NCBI GenBank assembly: GCA_949482135.1
Contig: CASYFC010000003.1
Coordinates: 124,001-188,000, forward strand
From: an uncultured Clostridia bacterium
GTDB lineage: Bacteria; Bacillota; Clostridia; TANB77; CAG-508
Direction of reading: 5' to 3'
Length of the DNA: 64,000 bases
The notes beneath the pieces were generated by a model. The model did no database searches, had not been told where the DNA came from, and saw only the letters and a program-made list of their open reading frames with translations. Within the stretch, counting starts at the first letter, position 1. Every line of letters begins with the position of its first letter. A program made the position numbers and the translations under genes. Positions 9,283-17,713 of this stretch are shown piece by piece.

Positions 9283-9300
9283 AACATTCTAATAAATATT

Positions 9301-9337
9301 AAAGGACTTAGCGAAAATTTTTCGTTAAGTCCTTTTT
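9301..9337 (+). terminator. Intrinsic terminator
   Basis: A 15-bp stem starting AAAGGACTTA with one G-T pair, ending in TTTTT; follows the sortase gene. Confidence 0.9.
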
Positions 9338-9735
9338 GGTAGTTACAAATTAAATTATATGTATTTATTTACGAACAAACATTCTTTTTTATAAAGAAAA
9401 ATAAAATAGGAATTATTATTGTTTTCTTTTACAAATATAATAAAATGTAAGTGAAAATTTAATAAAAATAATTTTTGTACTTAAAAATGTAATATATTTG
9501 AAATAGAAAAACTTGTGATCTTACAGTTACAATAGGTATGAATTTTTAACAAAATTTAACAAAGAAAATAATGTAAAAAGTAACTAGCAAATAATGCTTA
9601 TATATCAAGACTTAGTAAGAATTGGAAACATAAAAAGTATGAATTTGACATTACTTTTTAAAGTGTTAAAATCTAATCATGAGTTGAATACAAAAGATTA
9701 TAAAAATAAAGGTTCTATAGTGGAGGAAAATTGAA
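9338..9735 (+). promoter_or_regulatory. nrdD upstream region with promoter
   Basis: About 400 AT-rich bases without a credible gene. A promoter is visible at 9645-9672: TTGACA, a 16-base spacer, TAAAAT. It would give a 5' leader of about 60 bases ending in TGGAGGA before nrdD. I looked for paired NrdR boxes and for a cobalamin riboswitch and saw neither. The rest shows nothing I can name. Confidence 0.55.
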
Positions 9736-11877
9736 ATGAAAGTAATCAAAAGAGATGGAAGAAAAGTTGAATATAATAGTGATAAAATAGTAATTGCTAT
9801 TAGTAATGCAAACAAAGAAGTTGGTGGAAAAGATAAAATATCTAGATCATCAATTGAATTTATAACAAAATATATAGAAAGTTTGAACAAACCATCAATG
9901 TCTGTTGAGGAAATACAAGACATTATAGAACGTAAATTAATGGAATTTGGTAAATTTACATTAGCGAAAAAATATATATTATATAGAGATAAACATGCGA
10001 TGATTCGTGAAGCAAATTCAACAGATGAAAGTATATTAAGTTTAGTAAGAAATGCAAATAAAGAAACAATGGAAGAAAACAGTAATAAAAATGCTGTATT
10101 AGTTTCAACACAAAGAGATTTAATTGCAGGTGAATGTTCAAAAGATTTAGCAGATAGATTAATGCTTCCTGAAAGAATTGTTAAAGCTCATAATGATGGA
10201 GTTTTACATTTCCATGATAAAGATTACTTTGTTCAACCAATGCATAACTGCTGTTTAGTAAACATAGGAGATATGCTTGATAATGGAACAGTTATGAATG
10301 GAAAGATGATTGAAAGTCCAAAAAGCTTCCAAGTTGCTTGTACAGTTATGACACAAATAATTGCAGCAGTAGCTAGTAGTCAATATGGTGGACAATCAGT
10401 AGATATACGTCATTTAGGTAAATATTTAAGAAAAACATATGATAAAGTATATAAAAAGAGATTTTTAGGATATGTTGAAAAAGGATATTCTAAAGAAGAA
10501 GCAAATGAGAGAGCTAGAGAAGATGCAATAGAAAGAAGACAAGAAGATTTATCTTCTGGTGTTCAAACAATTCAATATCAAATCAACACTTTAATGACTA
10601 CAAATGGACAAAGCCCATTTGTTACAATATTCATGTTCTTAGATAAAGATGATGAATACATTGAAGAAAATGCAATGATTATTGAAGAAATTTTAAAACA
10701 AAGACTACAAGGTATAAAGAATGATAAAGGTGTATATATAACACCTGCATTCCCAAAATTAATATATGTATTAGATGAAAATAACTGCTTAAAAGGTGGA
10801 AAATATGATTATTTAACAAAACTTGCAGTTAAATGTTCATCAAAGAGATTATATCCAGATTATATCTCAGCAAAAATAATGAGAGAAAACTATGAAGGAA
10901 ATGTATTCAGTCCAATGGGATGTAGAAGTTTCTTATCTCCATGGAAAAATGAAAAAGGAGAATATGTTTTCGAATCTAGGTTTAATCAAGGTGTTGTAAG
11001 TATAAACTTACCACAAATAGGAATTATAGCAAATGGTGACGAAGAGAAGTTCTGGAAACTATTTAATGAAAGATTAGAATTATGCAAAGATGCATTAATG
11101 TGCAGACATGAAGCATTACTTGGAACAATGTCAGATGCTTCTCCAATTCATTGGCAATATGGAGCTATAGCTAGACTTGCAAAAGGTGAAAAAATTGATA
11201 AATTACTAAATTCATGTTTCTCTACAGTTTCTTTAGGATATATAGGACTTTATGAACTTACAAAATTAATGAAAGGTGTAAGCCATACAAATCCTGTTGG
11301 GGAAGAATTCTCTGTTAGAGTTATGCAACATATGAGAGATACTGTAGATAAATGGAAACAAGAAACAGGACTAGGATTTGCATTATATGGAACACCAGCA
11401 GAAAGTTTATGTTATAGATTTGCAAGAGTAGATAAAGAAAGATTTGGAGATATAGAAGATATTACAGATAAAGGATATTATACAAATTCATATCATGTTG
11501 ATGTTAGAGAAAAAATTAATGCATTTGATAAATTAAAATTTGAATCAAAATATCAACCAATTTCTTCAGGTGGAGCTATATCATATGTAGAAATACCAAA
11601 TATGAAAAACAATCTAGAAGCATTAGAAGAAATTGTTAAATTTATTTACGATAATATTCAATATGCTGAATTTAATACAAAATCAGATTATTGTCATGTT
11701 TGTGGATTTGATGGAGAAATAACAATTAATGAACAAAATGAATGGGAATGTCCACAATGTGGTAATAAAGACCACAACAAAATGAATGTTACTAGAAGAA
11801 CATGTGGTTACTTAGGAGAAAACTTCTGGAATGTAGGAAAAACAAAAGAAATAAAATCAAGAGTACTTCACATTTAA
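9736..11877 (+). CDS. nrdD: Anaerobic ribonucleoside-triphosphate reductase
   Basis: 713 residues. Reduces ribonucleoside triphosphates to deoxy forms by a glycyl radical, supplying DNA precursors without oxygen. Residues 1-90 are an ATP-cone allosteric domain (opening VIKRDGRKVEYNSDKI). The active-site region holds the expected HFHDKDYF and GCRSF segments. The C-terminus has a zinc site CHVCGF..CPQCG and the glycyl radical loop RRTCGYLGENFW. Length matches the family. The activase NrdG is next. Implies an anaerobic or facultative lifestyle. Confidence 0.97.
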   Translation: MKVIKRDGRKVEYNSDKIVIAISNANKEVGGKDKISRSSIEFITKYIESLNKPSMSVEEIQDIIERKLMEFGKFTLAKKYILYRDKHAMIREANSTDESILSLVRNANKETMEENSNKNAVLVSTQRDLIAGECSKDLADRLMLPERIVKAHNDGVLHFHDKDYFVQPMHNCCLVNIGDMLDNGTVMNGKMIESPKSFQVACTVMTQIIAAVASSQYGGQSVDIRHLGKYLRKTYDKVYKKRFLGYVEKGYSKEEANERAREDAIERRQEDLSSGVQTIQYQINTLMTTNGQSPFVTIFMFLDKDDEYIEENAMIIEEILKQRLQGIKNDKGVYITPAFPKLIYVLDENNCLKGGKYDYLTKLAVKCSSKRLYPDYISAKIMRENYEGNVFSPMGCRSFLSPWKNEKGEYVFESRFNQGVVSINLPQIGIIANGDEEKFWKLFNERLELCKDALMCRHEALLGTMSDASPIHWQYGAIARLAKGEKIDKLLNSCFSTVSLGYIGLYELTKLMKGVSHTNPVGEEFSVRVMQHMRDTVDKWKQETGLGFALYGTPAESLCYRFARVDKERFGDIEDITDKGYYTNSYHVDVREKINAFDKLKFESKYQPISSGGAISYVEIPNMKNNLEALEEIVKFIYDNIQYAEFNTKSDYCHVCGFDGEITINEQNEWECPQCGNKDHNKMNVTRRTCGYLGENFWNVGKTKEIKSRVLHI

Positions 11878-11934
11878 TCTAAGATACTTAAGATGAATAT
11901 GATGAAGTATACAAAAGTTAATTAGTTACAAAGG

Positions 11935-11999
11935 AGCCGTTTGAATTATTAATAATTTTGTATATAAAATTAAATTCAAACGGCTTAATTTATTTTTTT
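11935..11999 (+). terminator. Terminator-like hairpin between nrdD and nrdG
   Basis: A perfect 13-bp stem, AGCCGTTTGAATT (11935-11947) with its complement at 11973-11985, is followed by a T-rich tail ending in TTTTTTT. Since nrdG needs nrdD, partial termination may lower activase expression relative to the reductase, or nrdG may have its own promoter. Confidence 0.75.
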
Positions 12000-12016
12000 A
12001 CAGCGAGGTAAGAAAA

Positions 12017-12778
12017 ATGAACTATGCAGATATAAAAACAATAGATGTACAAGATGGAACAGGTGTTAGAGTTTCAATATATGTAAGTGGATGTCACTTT
12101 CATTGTAAAGGATGTCATAATAAAGAGGCTTGGGATTTTAACTATGGAAAAAAATTTGAAGATAGTACAATAGAGTATATATTGGAGCAAATGGATCATG
12201 ACTATATTGCAGGTCTTTCAATTTTAGGTGGAGAACCATTAGAGCTTGTTAATCAACAAGGATTAGTTAAATTAGTTGAAAAAGTAAAAGCAAAATATCC
12301 GGAAAAAACAATATGGTGTTATACTGGATATGATTTTGAAAAAGATGTTTATGGAAAGATGTATAAAGAATATGATTTTACAAAAAAGTTTCTAGAAAAT
12401 ATAGATATAATGGTAGATGGCGAATTTGTAGAAGAACAAAAACTTGTTAACTTGAAATTTAGAGGTTCTACTAATCAAAAGAAAATTGACGTGCAAGCAA
12501 GTTTAAAAGAAGGAAAAGTCGTACAATTAAAATTTGGTGATGAAGCAAGATATGAACAAACAGAAGAAACTAAAAATCCAAAAGTATTATTCTTTCATGA
12601 ATTTAAAAATGAAAACAGTGAAGTTATAGAGGAAGAACATGAAATTATTGCTGTTGCAAATAGCATAATTGCTAAAGATGAAAAAGTTACTGCTATTTCT
12701 CCAGCATTTGAAACAAAAGAAGTAGAAGAAAAAATTGCTGCTAAAGGTATTGGGACAAACAATGACAGTAATTTATAA
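12017..12778 (+). CDS. nrdG: Anaerobic RNR-activating radical SAM protein
   Basis: Radical SAM enzyme that installs the glycyl radical on NrdD using S-adenosylmethionine and a 4Fe-4S cluster. The cluster motif is CHFHCKGCHN near residues 26-35 (CxxxCxxC); GGEPLE follows as in the family. At 253 residues it is longer than usual NrdG (about 150-180). The extra C-terminal region of some 90 residues, from about KIDVQASL onward, is charged, has no recognised domain and keeps host-like codon use. GAGGT precedes the ATG. Confidence 0.93.
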   Translation: MNYADIKTIDVQDGTGVRVSIYVSGCHFHCKGCHNKEAWDFNYGKKFEDSTIEYILEQMDHDYIAGLSILGGEPLELVNQQGLVKLVEKVKAKYPEKTIWCYTGYDFEKDVYGKMYKEYDFTKKFLENIDIMVDGEFVEEQKLVNLKFRGSTNQKKIDVQASLKEGKVVQLKFGDEARYEQTEETKNPKVLFFHEFKNENSEVIEEEHEIIAVANSIIAKDEKVTAISPAFETKEVEEKIAAKGIGTNNDSNL

Positions 12779-12840
12779 ATATGGTATTAATGTTTTTAAT
12801 TTATAAAATTGCCTATTAGGCACAAAAGATGGAGGTATTA

Positions 12841-13788
12841 ATGGAAAAATTAAAAGTATTTGCATGCAGTAGTTCTGCAGAAAAATTTACAGATGAAATT
12901 TGTGAATATCTTAAAATTGAAAAAGGAAAAATCAATAGAATGAAATTTAAAAATGATAATAATTTTGTTCAGATTTTAGAATCAGTTAGAGATCAAGACA
13001 TATTTTTAGTTCAAACCACAGAACCACCAGTGAATGAAAGAATAATGGAATTACTAATTACTATAGATGCAGTAAAAAGAGCATCTGCAAAAAGAATTAC
13101 AGTAGTTTTACCATACTATATGTACGCAAGATCAGATAAAAAAGATCAACCAAGAATACCAGTTACAGCAAAATTATTTGCTAATTTAATTGAAGCAGCA
13201 GGAGCTGATAGGGTTCTTACATGCGACTTACACAACAATGCAATACAAGCATACTTTAATATAAACTGTGATGTTTTAACTGGACAAAGTTTACTTCAAA
13301 AGTATTTTGATAGTAAGAATATAGATAACAAAGTTGTTGTTGCTACAGATGCAGGAAGTTCAAAAAAAGCATACAAATATGCAAAGCATTTTGGTTGCCC
13401 AATTGCACTTGTAGATAAACGTAGAGATGGAAACGATGATAGAGCTATAGCAACAAGTGTTATAGGTGAGATAAAAGGAAAAAATGCTTTAGTATTTGAT
13501 GATGAGGTAGATACAGCTGGATCAATTATGGAAACTGCGGAAGTAATCAAAAGTTTTGGAGCAAATAAAGTTTATGTAGGATGTACACATGGAGTACTTT
13601 CTGGACCAGCAATTGAAAGAATACAGAACTCAGAAGTAGAAGAACTAGTTATGACTAGTACAATACCTCTACCAAAAGAAAAACAAATAGATAAAATAAC
13701 TGTTGTTTCAATTTCTGAGCTGTTTGGAGAAGCTATAAAAAGAATTCATGAAGAAACTTCAATAGGGGAACTATTTGAAACAAATTAA
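12841..13788 (+). CDS. prs: Ribose-phosphate pyrophosphokinase
   Basis: Makes PRPP from ribose 5-phosphate and ATP for purine, pyrimidine, NAD, His and Trp synthesis. 315 residues, the usual length. Visible are the CDLHNN metal/ATP histidine region, the VVATDAGSSKKAYKYAK segment and the PRPP loop VFDDEVDTAGS. The first ATG (12829) overlaps the GGAGG site, so the ATG at 12841 is chosen. The sequence departs from classical Bacillus-type Prs in several places (for example ACSSSAEKFTDEI at the start), suggesting a divergent subgroup. Probably transcribed alone or with nrdG. Confidence 0.93.
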   Translation: MEKLKVFACSSSAEKFTDEICEYLKIEKGKINRMKFKNDNNFVQILESVRDQDIFLVQTTEPPVNERIMELLITIDAVKRASAKRITVVLPYYMYARSDKKDQPRIPVTAKLFANLIEAAGADRVLTCDLHNNAIQAYFNINCDVLTGQSLLQKYFDSKNIDNKVVVATDAGSSKKAYKYAKHFGCPIALVDKRRDGNDDRAIATSVIGEIKGKNALVFDDEVDTAGSIMETAEVIKSFGANKVYVGCTHGVLSGPAIERIQNSEVEELVMTSTIPLPKEKQIDKITVVSISELFGEAIKRIHEETSIGELFETN

Positions 13789-13791
13789 GTA

Positions 13792-13821
13792 TTGACAATT
13801 TGCACTATTGTAATGTATAAT
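13792..13821 (+). promoter_or_regulatory. rpsU promoter
   Basis: TTGACA (13792-13797), 18-base spacer, TATAAT (13816-13821). It begins right after the prs stop codon and leaves a leader of about 95 bases before rpsU, ending in GGAAGGAGGGG. Confidence 0.85.
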
Positions 13822-13922
13822 ATTAAACAGTTAAATGATTCTAGAGGATTAATTACATATAAAAAAATATAAAATCAATCCCACAAGATCAAGTTTTTTA
13901 GGCTTCGGAAGGAGGGGAAAAC

Positions 13923-14093
13923 ATGTCAGAGGTAAAAGTTAATAATGGAAATATAGAAGACGCTCTTAAAAGATTTAAGAGACAATGCGCTAGAAATGGA
14001 GTTATTCAAGAAGTAAGAAAAAGAGAACATTATGAAAAACCTAGTGTAAGAAGAAAGAAAAAATCAGAGGCTGCAAGAAAAAGAAAATATTAA
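13923..14093 (+). CDS. rpsU: 30S ribosomal protein S21
   Basis: 56 residues, very basic. It opens [18 protein letters not shown], contains the S21 signature [20 protein letters not shown], and ends in a lysine/arginine tail [13 protein letters not shown]21 sits near the anti-Shine-Dalgarno end of 16S rRNA and helps initiation. A strong GGAGGGG site precedes the ATG. It has its own consensus promoter and terminator and so is a single-gene unit. Confidence 0.95.
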   Translation: MSEVKVNNGNIEDALKRFKRQCARNGVIQEVRKREHYEKPSVRRKKKSEAARKRKY

Positions 14094-14100
14094 TAAAGTG

Positions 14101-14130
14101 AAGGATAGTTTTAACTATCCTTTATTTTGT
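14101..14130 (+). terminator. rpsU terminator
   Basis: Perfect 10-bp stem AAGGATAGTT (14101-14110) with its complement at 14113-14122, then TTATTTT. Confidence 0.85.
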
Positions 14131-14151
14131 ATATAAGAAAAGGAGAGTATT

Positions 14152-15157
14152 GTGATTGCAATAATATTAGCAATAGTAAATACAATAATTGTATATTTTA
14201 TATGTAGGCGGATATTACAAAGAATATAAAAAAAGTGGACTTATTATAGGAATATTTATTGGATTAACTATATTATTTTATATTATTATATCAAATGAAG
14301 AGAGCATAAAAAAAATATGTTTAACTAGTGAAGTTCCAATCTATGATAACATTATAATACTTTTACTTAGTATGGCAATTTCAATTAATTTAGATGGAAT
14401 AATTGCTATTTTCCTTCAAAAAATATATGAAAAAAGAATTATAAATCAATTTGAAAAAAAGTATAATGTAGAAGCATATGATTATTATAGAGATATTTTG
14501 AAAAACGAATCACCAGCAATACTTTCATATTGTTATAACAAAAAAATAAATGTTGAAGATGAAGTTGTAGCTACATTGTTAAATTTAAGACAAAAAAATA
14601 TTATTGAAATAAATGAAAATCAATTAAAAATTATTGGAGATATTAATCTTTTAGCAGAACATGAAAAATATATATTAAATAATTTCAAAAACATAGATAA
14701 AAAAGAATTCAAATATCGATTATTAAATGATTTAAAAAAACAAAGATATGTTTGTGAAAGAGATAAAAAGAAAGTAGATATTGTTTCTGTTATGGAAATA
14801 TTTATGATATGGATGATTTTTTATATACTTATGGTTATACCATTTTTTATGAATACTACTCTTTTAGGAGTTCTTGTATTTATGGCATATTTTTTAACTT
14901 TTGCAGGAATTGCAATATATAAATTTATACAATCAAAAATGAATTCTGTTACTAGAACTAGAAAAGCATTAGAATTAAGTGGAAAACTTTCCGGATTAAA
15001 AAAATATATACAAGATTATTCAAATATAAAAAATACAGGAATTGAAAACATAAATTTATTTGATGATTATGTTATATATGCAATTATTTTTGATATGAAA
15101 GGAAAACTTGATGATGATTGTAAAAAAATATATTTAAATATGAAAAATATTAGCTAA
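14152..15157 (+). CDS. DUF2207-like membrane protein, 5' end probably frameshifted
   Basis: The long frame (from 14189) encodes about 322 residues resembling the C-terminal part of DUF2207 proteins: membrane helices near the start (about 20-33 and 45-75), a cytoplasmic segment with LLNLRQKNIIEI and EKYILNNF, two helices near 205-250, then LSGLKKYIQDYSNI and a YAIIFDM end. The proper start signal is elsewhere: AAGGAGAG precedes GTG at 14152, in another frame, encoding a hydrophobic stretch that stops after 25 codons. A single-base indel around 14190-14210 would join them. Otherwise translation would need the poor TTG at 14189. Role of DUF2207 proteins is unknown. Confidence 0.65.
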
Positions 15158-15163
15158 AACAAA

Positions 15164-15208
15164 AAAAGAATATTTGAAGTATTTTCTTACTTCAAATATT
15201 CTTTTTTA
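15164..15208. terminator. Bidirectional terminator
   Basis: AGAATATTTGAAGTA (15167-15181) pairs with its complement at 15188-15202, flanked by A-run and T-run. It serves both the DUF2207-like gene and the convergent CAP gene. Confidence 0.88.
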
Positions 15209-15209
15209 T

Positions 15210-15959
15210 TTATTTTCCAATAAATAATTCAACAATAATTTTGCCATATGCAATACTATCTACAACTCCAATACCAGTGTAGTTATAATCATTACTTAAA
15301 ATGTTTTCTTTATGAGAATCTGAAGATATCCAAGCATCAAAAGCAGATTTAATACTAGAGTTCCCAGCAATATTTTCGCTTGCAGTTTTATAAGAAATAT
15401 TATGAGTTTTTAACATTTCAAATGGTGTACCATATGTTGGTGATATATGAGAAAAATAATTGTTTTGAGCAATATCTGTTGCTTTTAGTTTTGCAACATT
15501 TTGTAATTGCTCATCAATCTCAAGATTTGGTAAATTATTTTTTTGTCTTTCAGAATTTATTATTGATAGTAATTCTGATTCATCAGAAGTAAGGTTTATA
15601 TTGGAAACTTCTTCAATTGCTTCTGTATTAGTCGCAGCTGCCTTCATGTCATTTGTTGGCGTGATGTATTTACTATGTGCTGTACCTATTTTATTTTCCT
15701 CATTTTGAATTATATACCAATCACCTATTTTTCCAAAAATTCGTACATATTCATTTTTATTAAGTAAGTCTATAGATGAGAATGTAATTCCAGTTCCACT
15801 CCTCATATTTAAATAATCTGTATTTACAATTCCGAGAGAATAGTCAACTTGCTGGTAATCCTCCATACCAAAGCTTTTTGCAAATAAGCTTATTAATAAT
15901 ATTAAACTTATGAACACAAAAACTATTGTAATTTTATTTTTTACTAAAAATGATTTCAT
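15210..15959 (-). CDS. Secreted SH3-CAP domain protein (YkwD-like)
   Basis: 249 residues. An N-terminal membrane segment (about 9-28) acts as signal or anchor. Residues 42-100 form a bacterial SH3 domain (TDYLNMRSGTG..GDWYII..GTAHSKYI), typically a wall-binding module. Residues 125-249 are a CAP/SCP domain: LLSIINSERQKNNLP, the histidine in YFSHISP, SENIAG, WISSDSHKENIL and YTGIGV. Bacterial CAP proteins of this type occur in sporulation and envelope contexts; their biochemical role is unsettled. AAAGGAGGGA precedes the ATG. Repeat element B occupies most of the upstream region. Confidence 0.9.
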   Translation of the reverse strand: MKSFLVKNKITIVFVFISLILLISLFAKSFGMEDYQQVDYSLGIVNTDYLNMRSGTGITFSSIDLLNKNEYVRIFGKIGDWYIIQNEENKIGTAHSKYITPTNDMKAAATNTEAIEEVSNINLTSDESELLSIINSERQKNNLPNLEIDEQLQNVAKLKATDIAQNNYFSHISPTYGTPFEMLKTHNISYKTASENIAGNSSIKSAFDAWISSDSHKENILSNDYNYTGIGVVDSIAYGKIIVELFIGK

Positions 15960-16015
15960 AAAATCCCTCCTTTTATATTAAAATTTTAGACAGTTGAGGG
16001 AATTTTTAAACGTAC

Positions 16016-16370
16016 AATTTGTTATTTGTGTGAATAAATTATTGTTCATATTTAATTATTAGCATATTTTGTATAATATATGTTTTCATTACAAATTCTC
16101 GGTATTCCGCCGTATTTGCTGAAGCTGTTAAACTTTAGTTTCTACAGATTCAGTACTTCTATATTTATTTCATAAATATAGAAGCTACATTATTTTTTCA
16201 AAAAACAGTGCCCTCAAAAGACAAGTTTGAGATTCCCTCTTTTTTGAAAAAATATTCTACTAATAAAACACTTTGTTTACATTTGAATTTTTCATTCAAA
16301 TAATATATTATACAAAATTATGCTATCAGTTATATAGAAGAAATAATTTATTCATACAAATAGCAATTTT
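16016..16370 (+). repeat. Structured inverted-terminal-repeat element, copy B
   Basis: About 355 bases, non-coding, between divergent genes. Outer arms (16016-16082 and about 16303-16370) are imperfect inverted repeats ending in AATTTGTTATTTGTGTGA and AAATTGCTATTTGTATGA (right arm read in reverse). Shared with copy A: the segment starting AATTCTCGG (16094-16117), H2 with a 17-bp stem (16192-16208 with 16237-16253, one mismatch) capped by CTCAAA-AGACAAG-TTTGAG and ATTCC, the linker ACTAATAAAACAC, and H3 (TTTG 16272-16275 with CAAA 16297-16300). About 60 extra bases near 16119-16190 form an additional branch with a perfect 12-bp hairpin (16158-16169 with 16175-16186). Only short promoter regions remain on either side, which suggests insertion. 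Confidence 0.85.
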
Positions 16371-16395
16371 TTGCATAAAAAGGTAAATTTTTGTG

Positions 16396-16424
16396 TTTAC
16401 AAGAAAATAGCCTTATGATATAAT
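16396..16424 (+). promoter_or_regulatory. Promoter of the Ig-like protein gene
   Basis: TTTACA (16396-16401), 17-base spacer, TATAAT (16419-16424), just outside element B and about 38 bases before the start codon. Confidence 0.75.
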
Positions 16425-16461
16425 TTTCCTTGAAGTTAAAATAAGATGAGGAGTTATGTTT

Positions 16462-17688
16462 ATGAACCAAATATTAGAGTATAGTCCAAATAAAAATTCT
16501 GGTGGTAGTTCATCAAGATCAGATAAAATAGTTAGAATATTTGCATTAATACTTATTGTTTTTGCGCTATGCTTTATTGGAATTGGCGGATATGGCTTTG
16601 TAAAGAAAAATAAAAATGTAACTGATGTTGGAGCAGTTACGCAAACAGAGGCAAAAATAGAAGTTGAAAAATTAGAAACAACAGCTATAATAAAAGTTAG
16701 TCATGACAAAGCAATTGAAAAGGTTATTTATAGTTGGGATAATGATAAAGAAATTGTAGATAAAGGAAATGGAACTTCAACAAAAGAAATTGAGATACCA
16801 CTTCCAGCAGGACAACATACATTAACTGTAAAAGTAGTAGATGTTGATGGAGTTGAGACATCTTACAAAAAAGATATCAATTCAGAAAATGGAACAGATA
16901 TTATTAGTCCAGAAATTAAAATAGAAGTTACAGATGAGAAAAAAATAAAAATAACAGCAACAGATGAAACAGAAATTGCATATGTTACATATAAATGGAA
17001 TGATGATGAAGAAATCGTTGTAAATGAAAGAGATGAAGAAAAGAAAAAAATAGAATTTGAAATAGATATATTAAAAGGAAAAAATGATTTAACAGTTATT
17101 GCAGTGGATGCTAATAATAGAACAACAACAGAAAATAATTCTTTCTCAGGTGTTACAAAACCAGAAGTAAAAGTAACAGTTTCATCAGATAAAAAATCAA
17201 TAAATGTAAATTGTTCTCATGAAAATGGATTGAAAAAAGTTATGTTAACAGTAAATGGCACAGAATATGAAGTTGGTATTGGCGATGGAACTCCAACGAA
17301 TGCGGTTTTTGATTACAATCTACCAGAAGGAAATACAACAGTAAAAGTAACAGCAACAAGTATTGATGATACAGTCACAGAGGCGACAGAAGAAATTGTT
17401 CCAGATGAACCTGAAGAACCAGCTTATAATGAAAACATAATGATTAGCATTGGTAGATCAACAGAAAATAGTAATAAAGCTGTAATTTCAGCAGAATATA
17501 GTGAAGGTATAAAAGATTTAAAATTAAATGTTAATGATTTAGATTATACAGTACAATTGCCAGAGGAAAATCCAACAAATGTTTCATTTGAATTAGATTT
17601 AGTTGAAGGAAATAATAGAATTACAGTTACAGTTATAGGAATTAATGATACAGAAAATAGTAAAGTAGAAGAAATATCAGGTGAATAA
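16462..17688 (+). CDS. Membrane-anchored Ig-like repeat protein
   Basis: 408 residues. A cytoplasmic N-tail of about 23 residues is followed by one membrane helix (about 24-46), placing the rest outside. The exterior part holds four imperfect repeats of roughly 85-90 residues. Each carries a core such as KVIYSWDNDKE, YVTYKWNDDEE, KVMLTVNGTEYEV or KDLKLNVNDLDYTV, and an LxxGxNxLTV-type ending, as in bacterial Ig-like domains. There is no sorting signal. ATG at 16462 is preferred over 16456 because GAGGAG is then 8 bases away. It is followed by a GGDEF gene 25 bases on, probably in the same operon. Specific role unknown. Confidence 0.75.
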   Translation: MNQILEYSPNKNSGGSSSRSDKIVRIFALILIVFALCFIGIGGYGFVKKNKNVTDVGAVTQTEAKIEVEKLETTAIIKVSHDKAIEKVIYSWDNDKEIVDKGNGTSTKEIEIPLPAGQHTLTVKVVDVDGVETSYKKDINSENGTDIISPEIKIEVTDEKKIKITATDETEIAYVTYKWNDDEEIVVNERDEEKKKIEFEIDILKGKNDLTVIAVDANNRTTTENNSFSGVTKPEVKVTVSSDKKSINVNCSHENGLKKVMLTVNGTEYEVGIGDGTPTNAVFDYNLPEGNTTVKVTATSIDDTVTEATEEIVPDEPEEPAYNENIMISIGRSTENSNKAVISAEYSEGIKDLKLNVNDLDYTVQLPEENPTNVSFELDLVEGNNRITVTVIGINDTENSKVEEISGE

Positions 17689-17713
17689 AATATAGCAATT
17701 TATAGGAGTTTAT

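Noticed and set aside
9338..9735. Cobalamin riboswitch or NrdR boxes before nrdD
   Set aside because: No B12-box-like conserved core and no pair of 16-base palindromic NrdR sites could be seen.
17692..17704. ATAGCAATTT before the GGDEF gene as another element terminus
   Set aside because: Only about ten bases match, there is no partner arm nearby, and it forms part of a normal ribosome site region.
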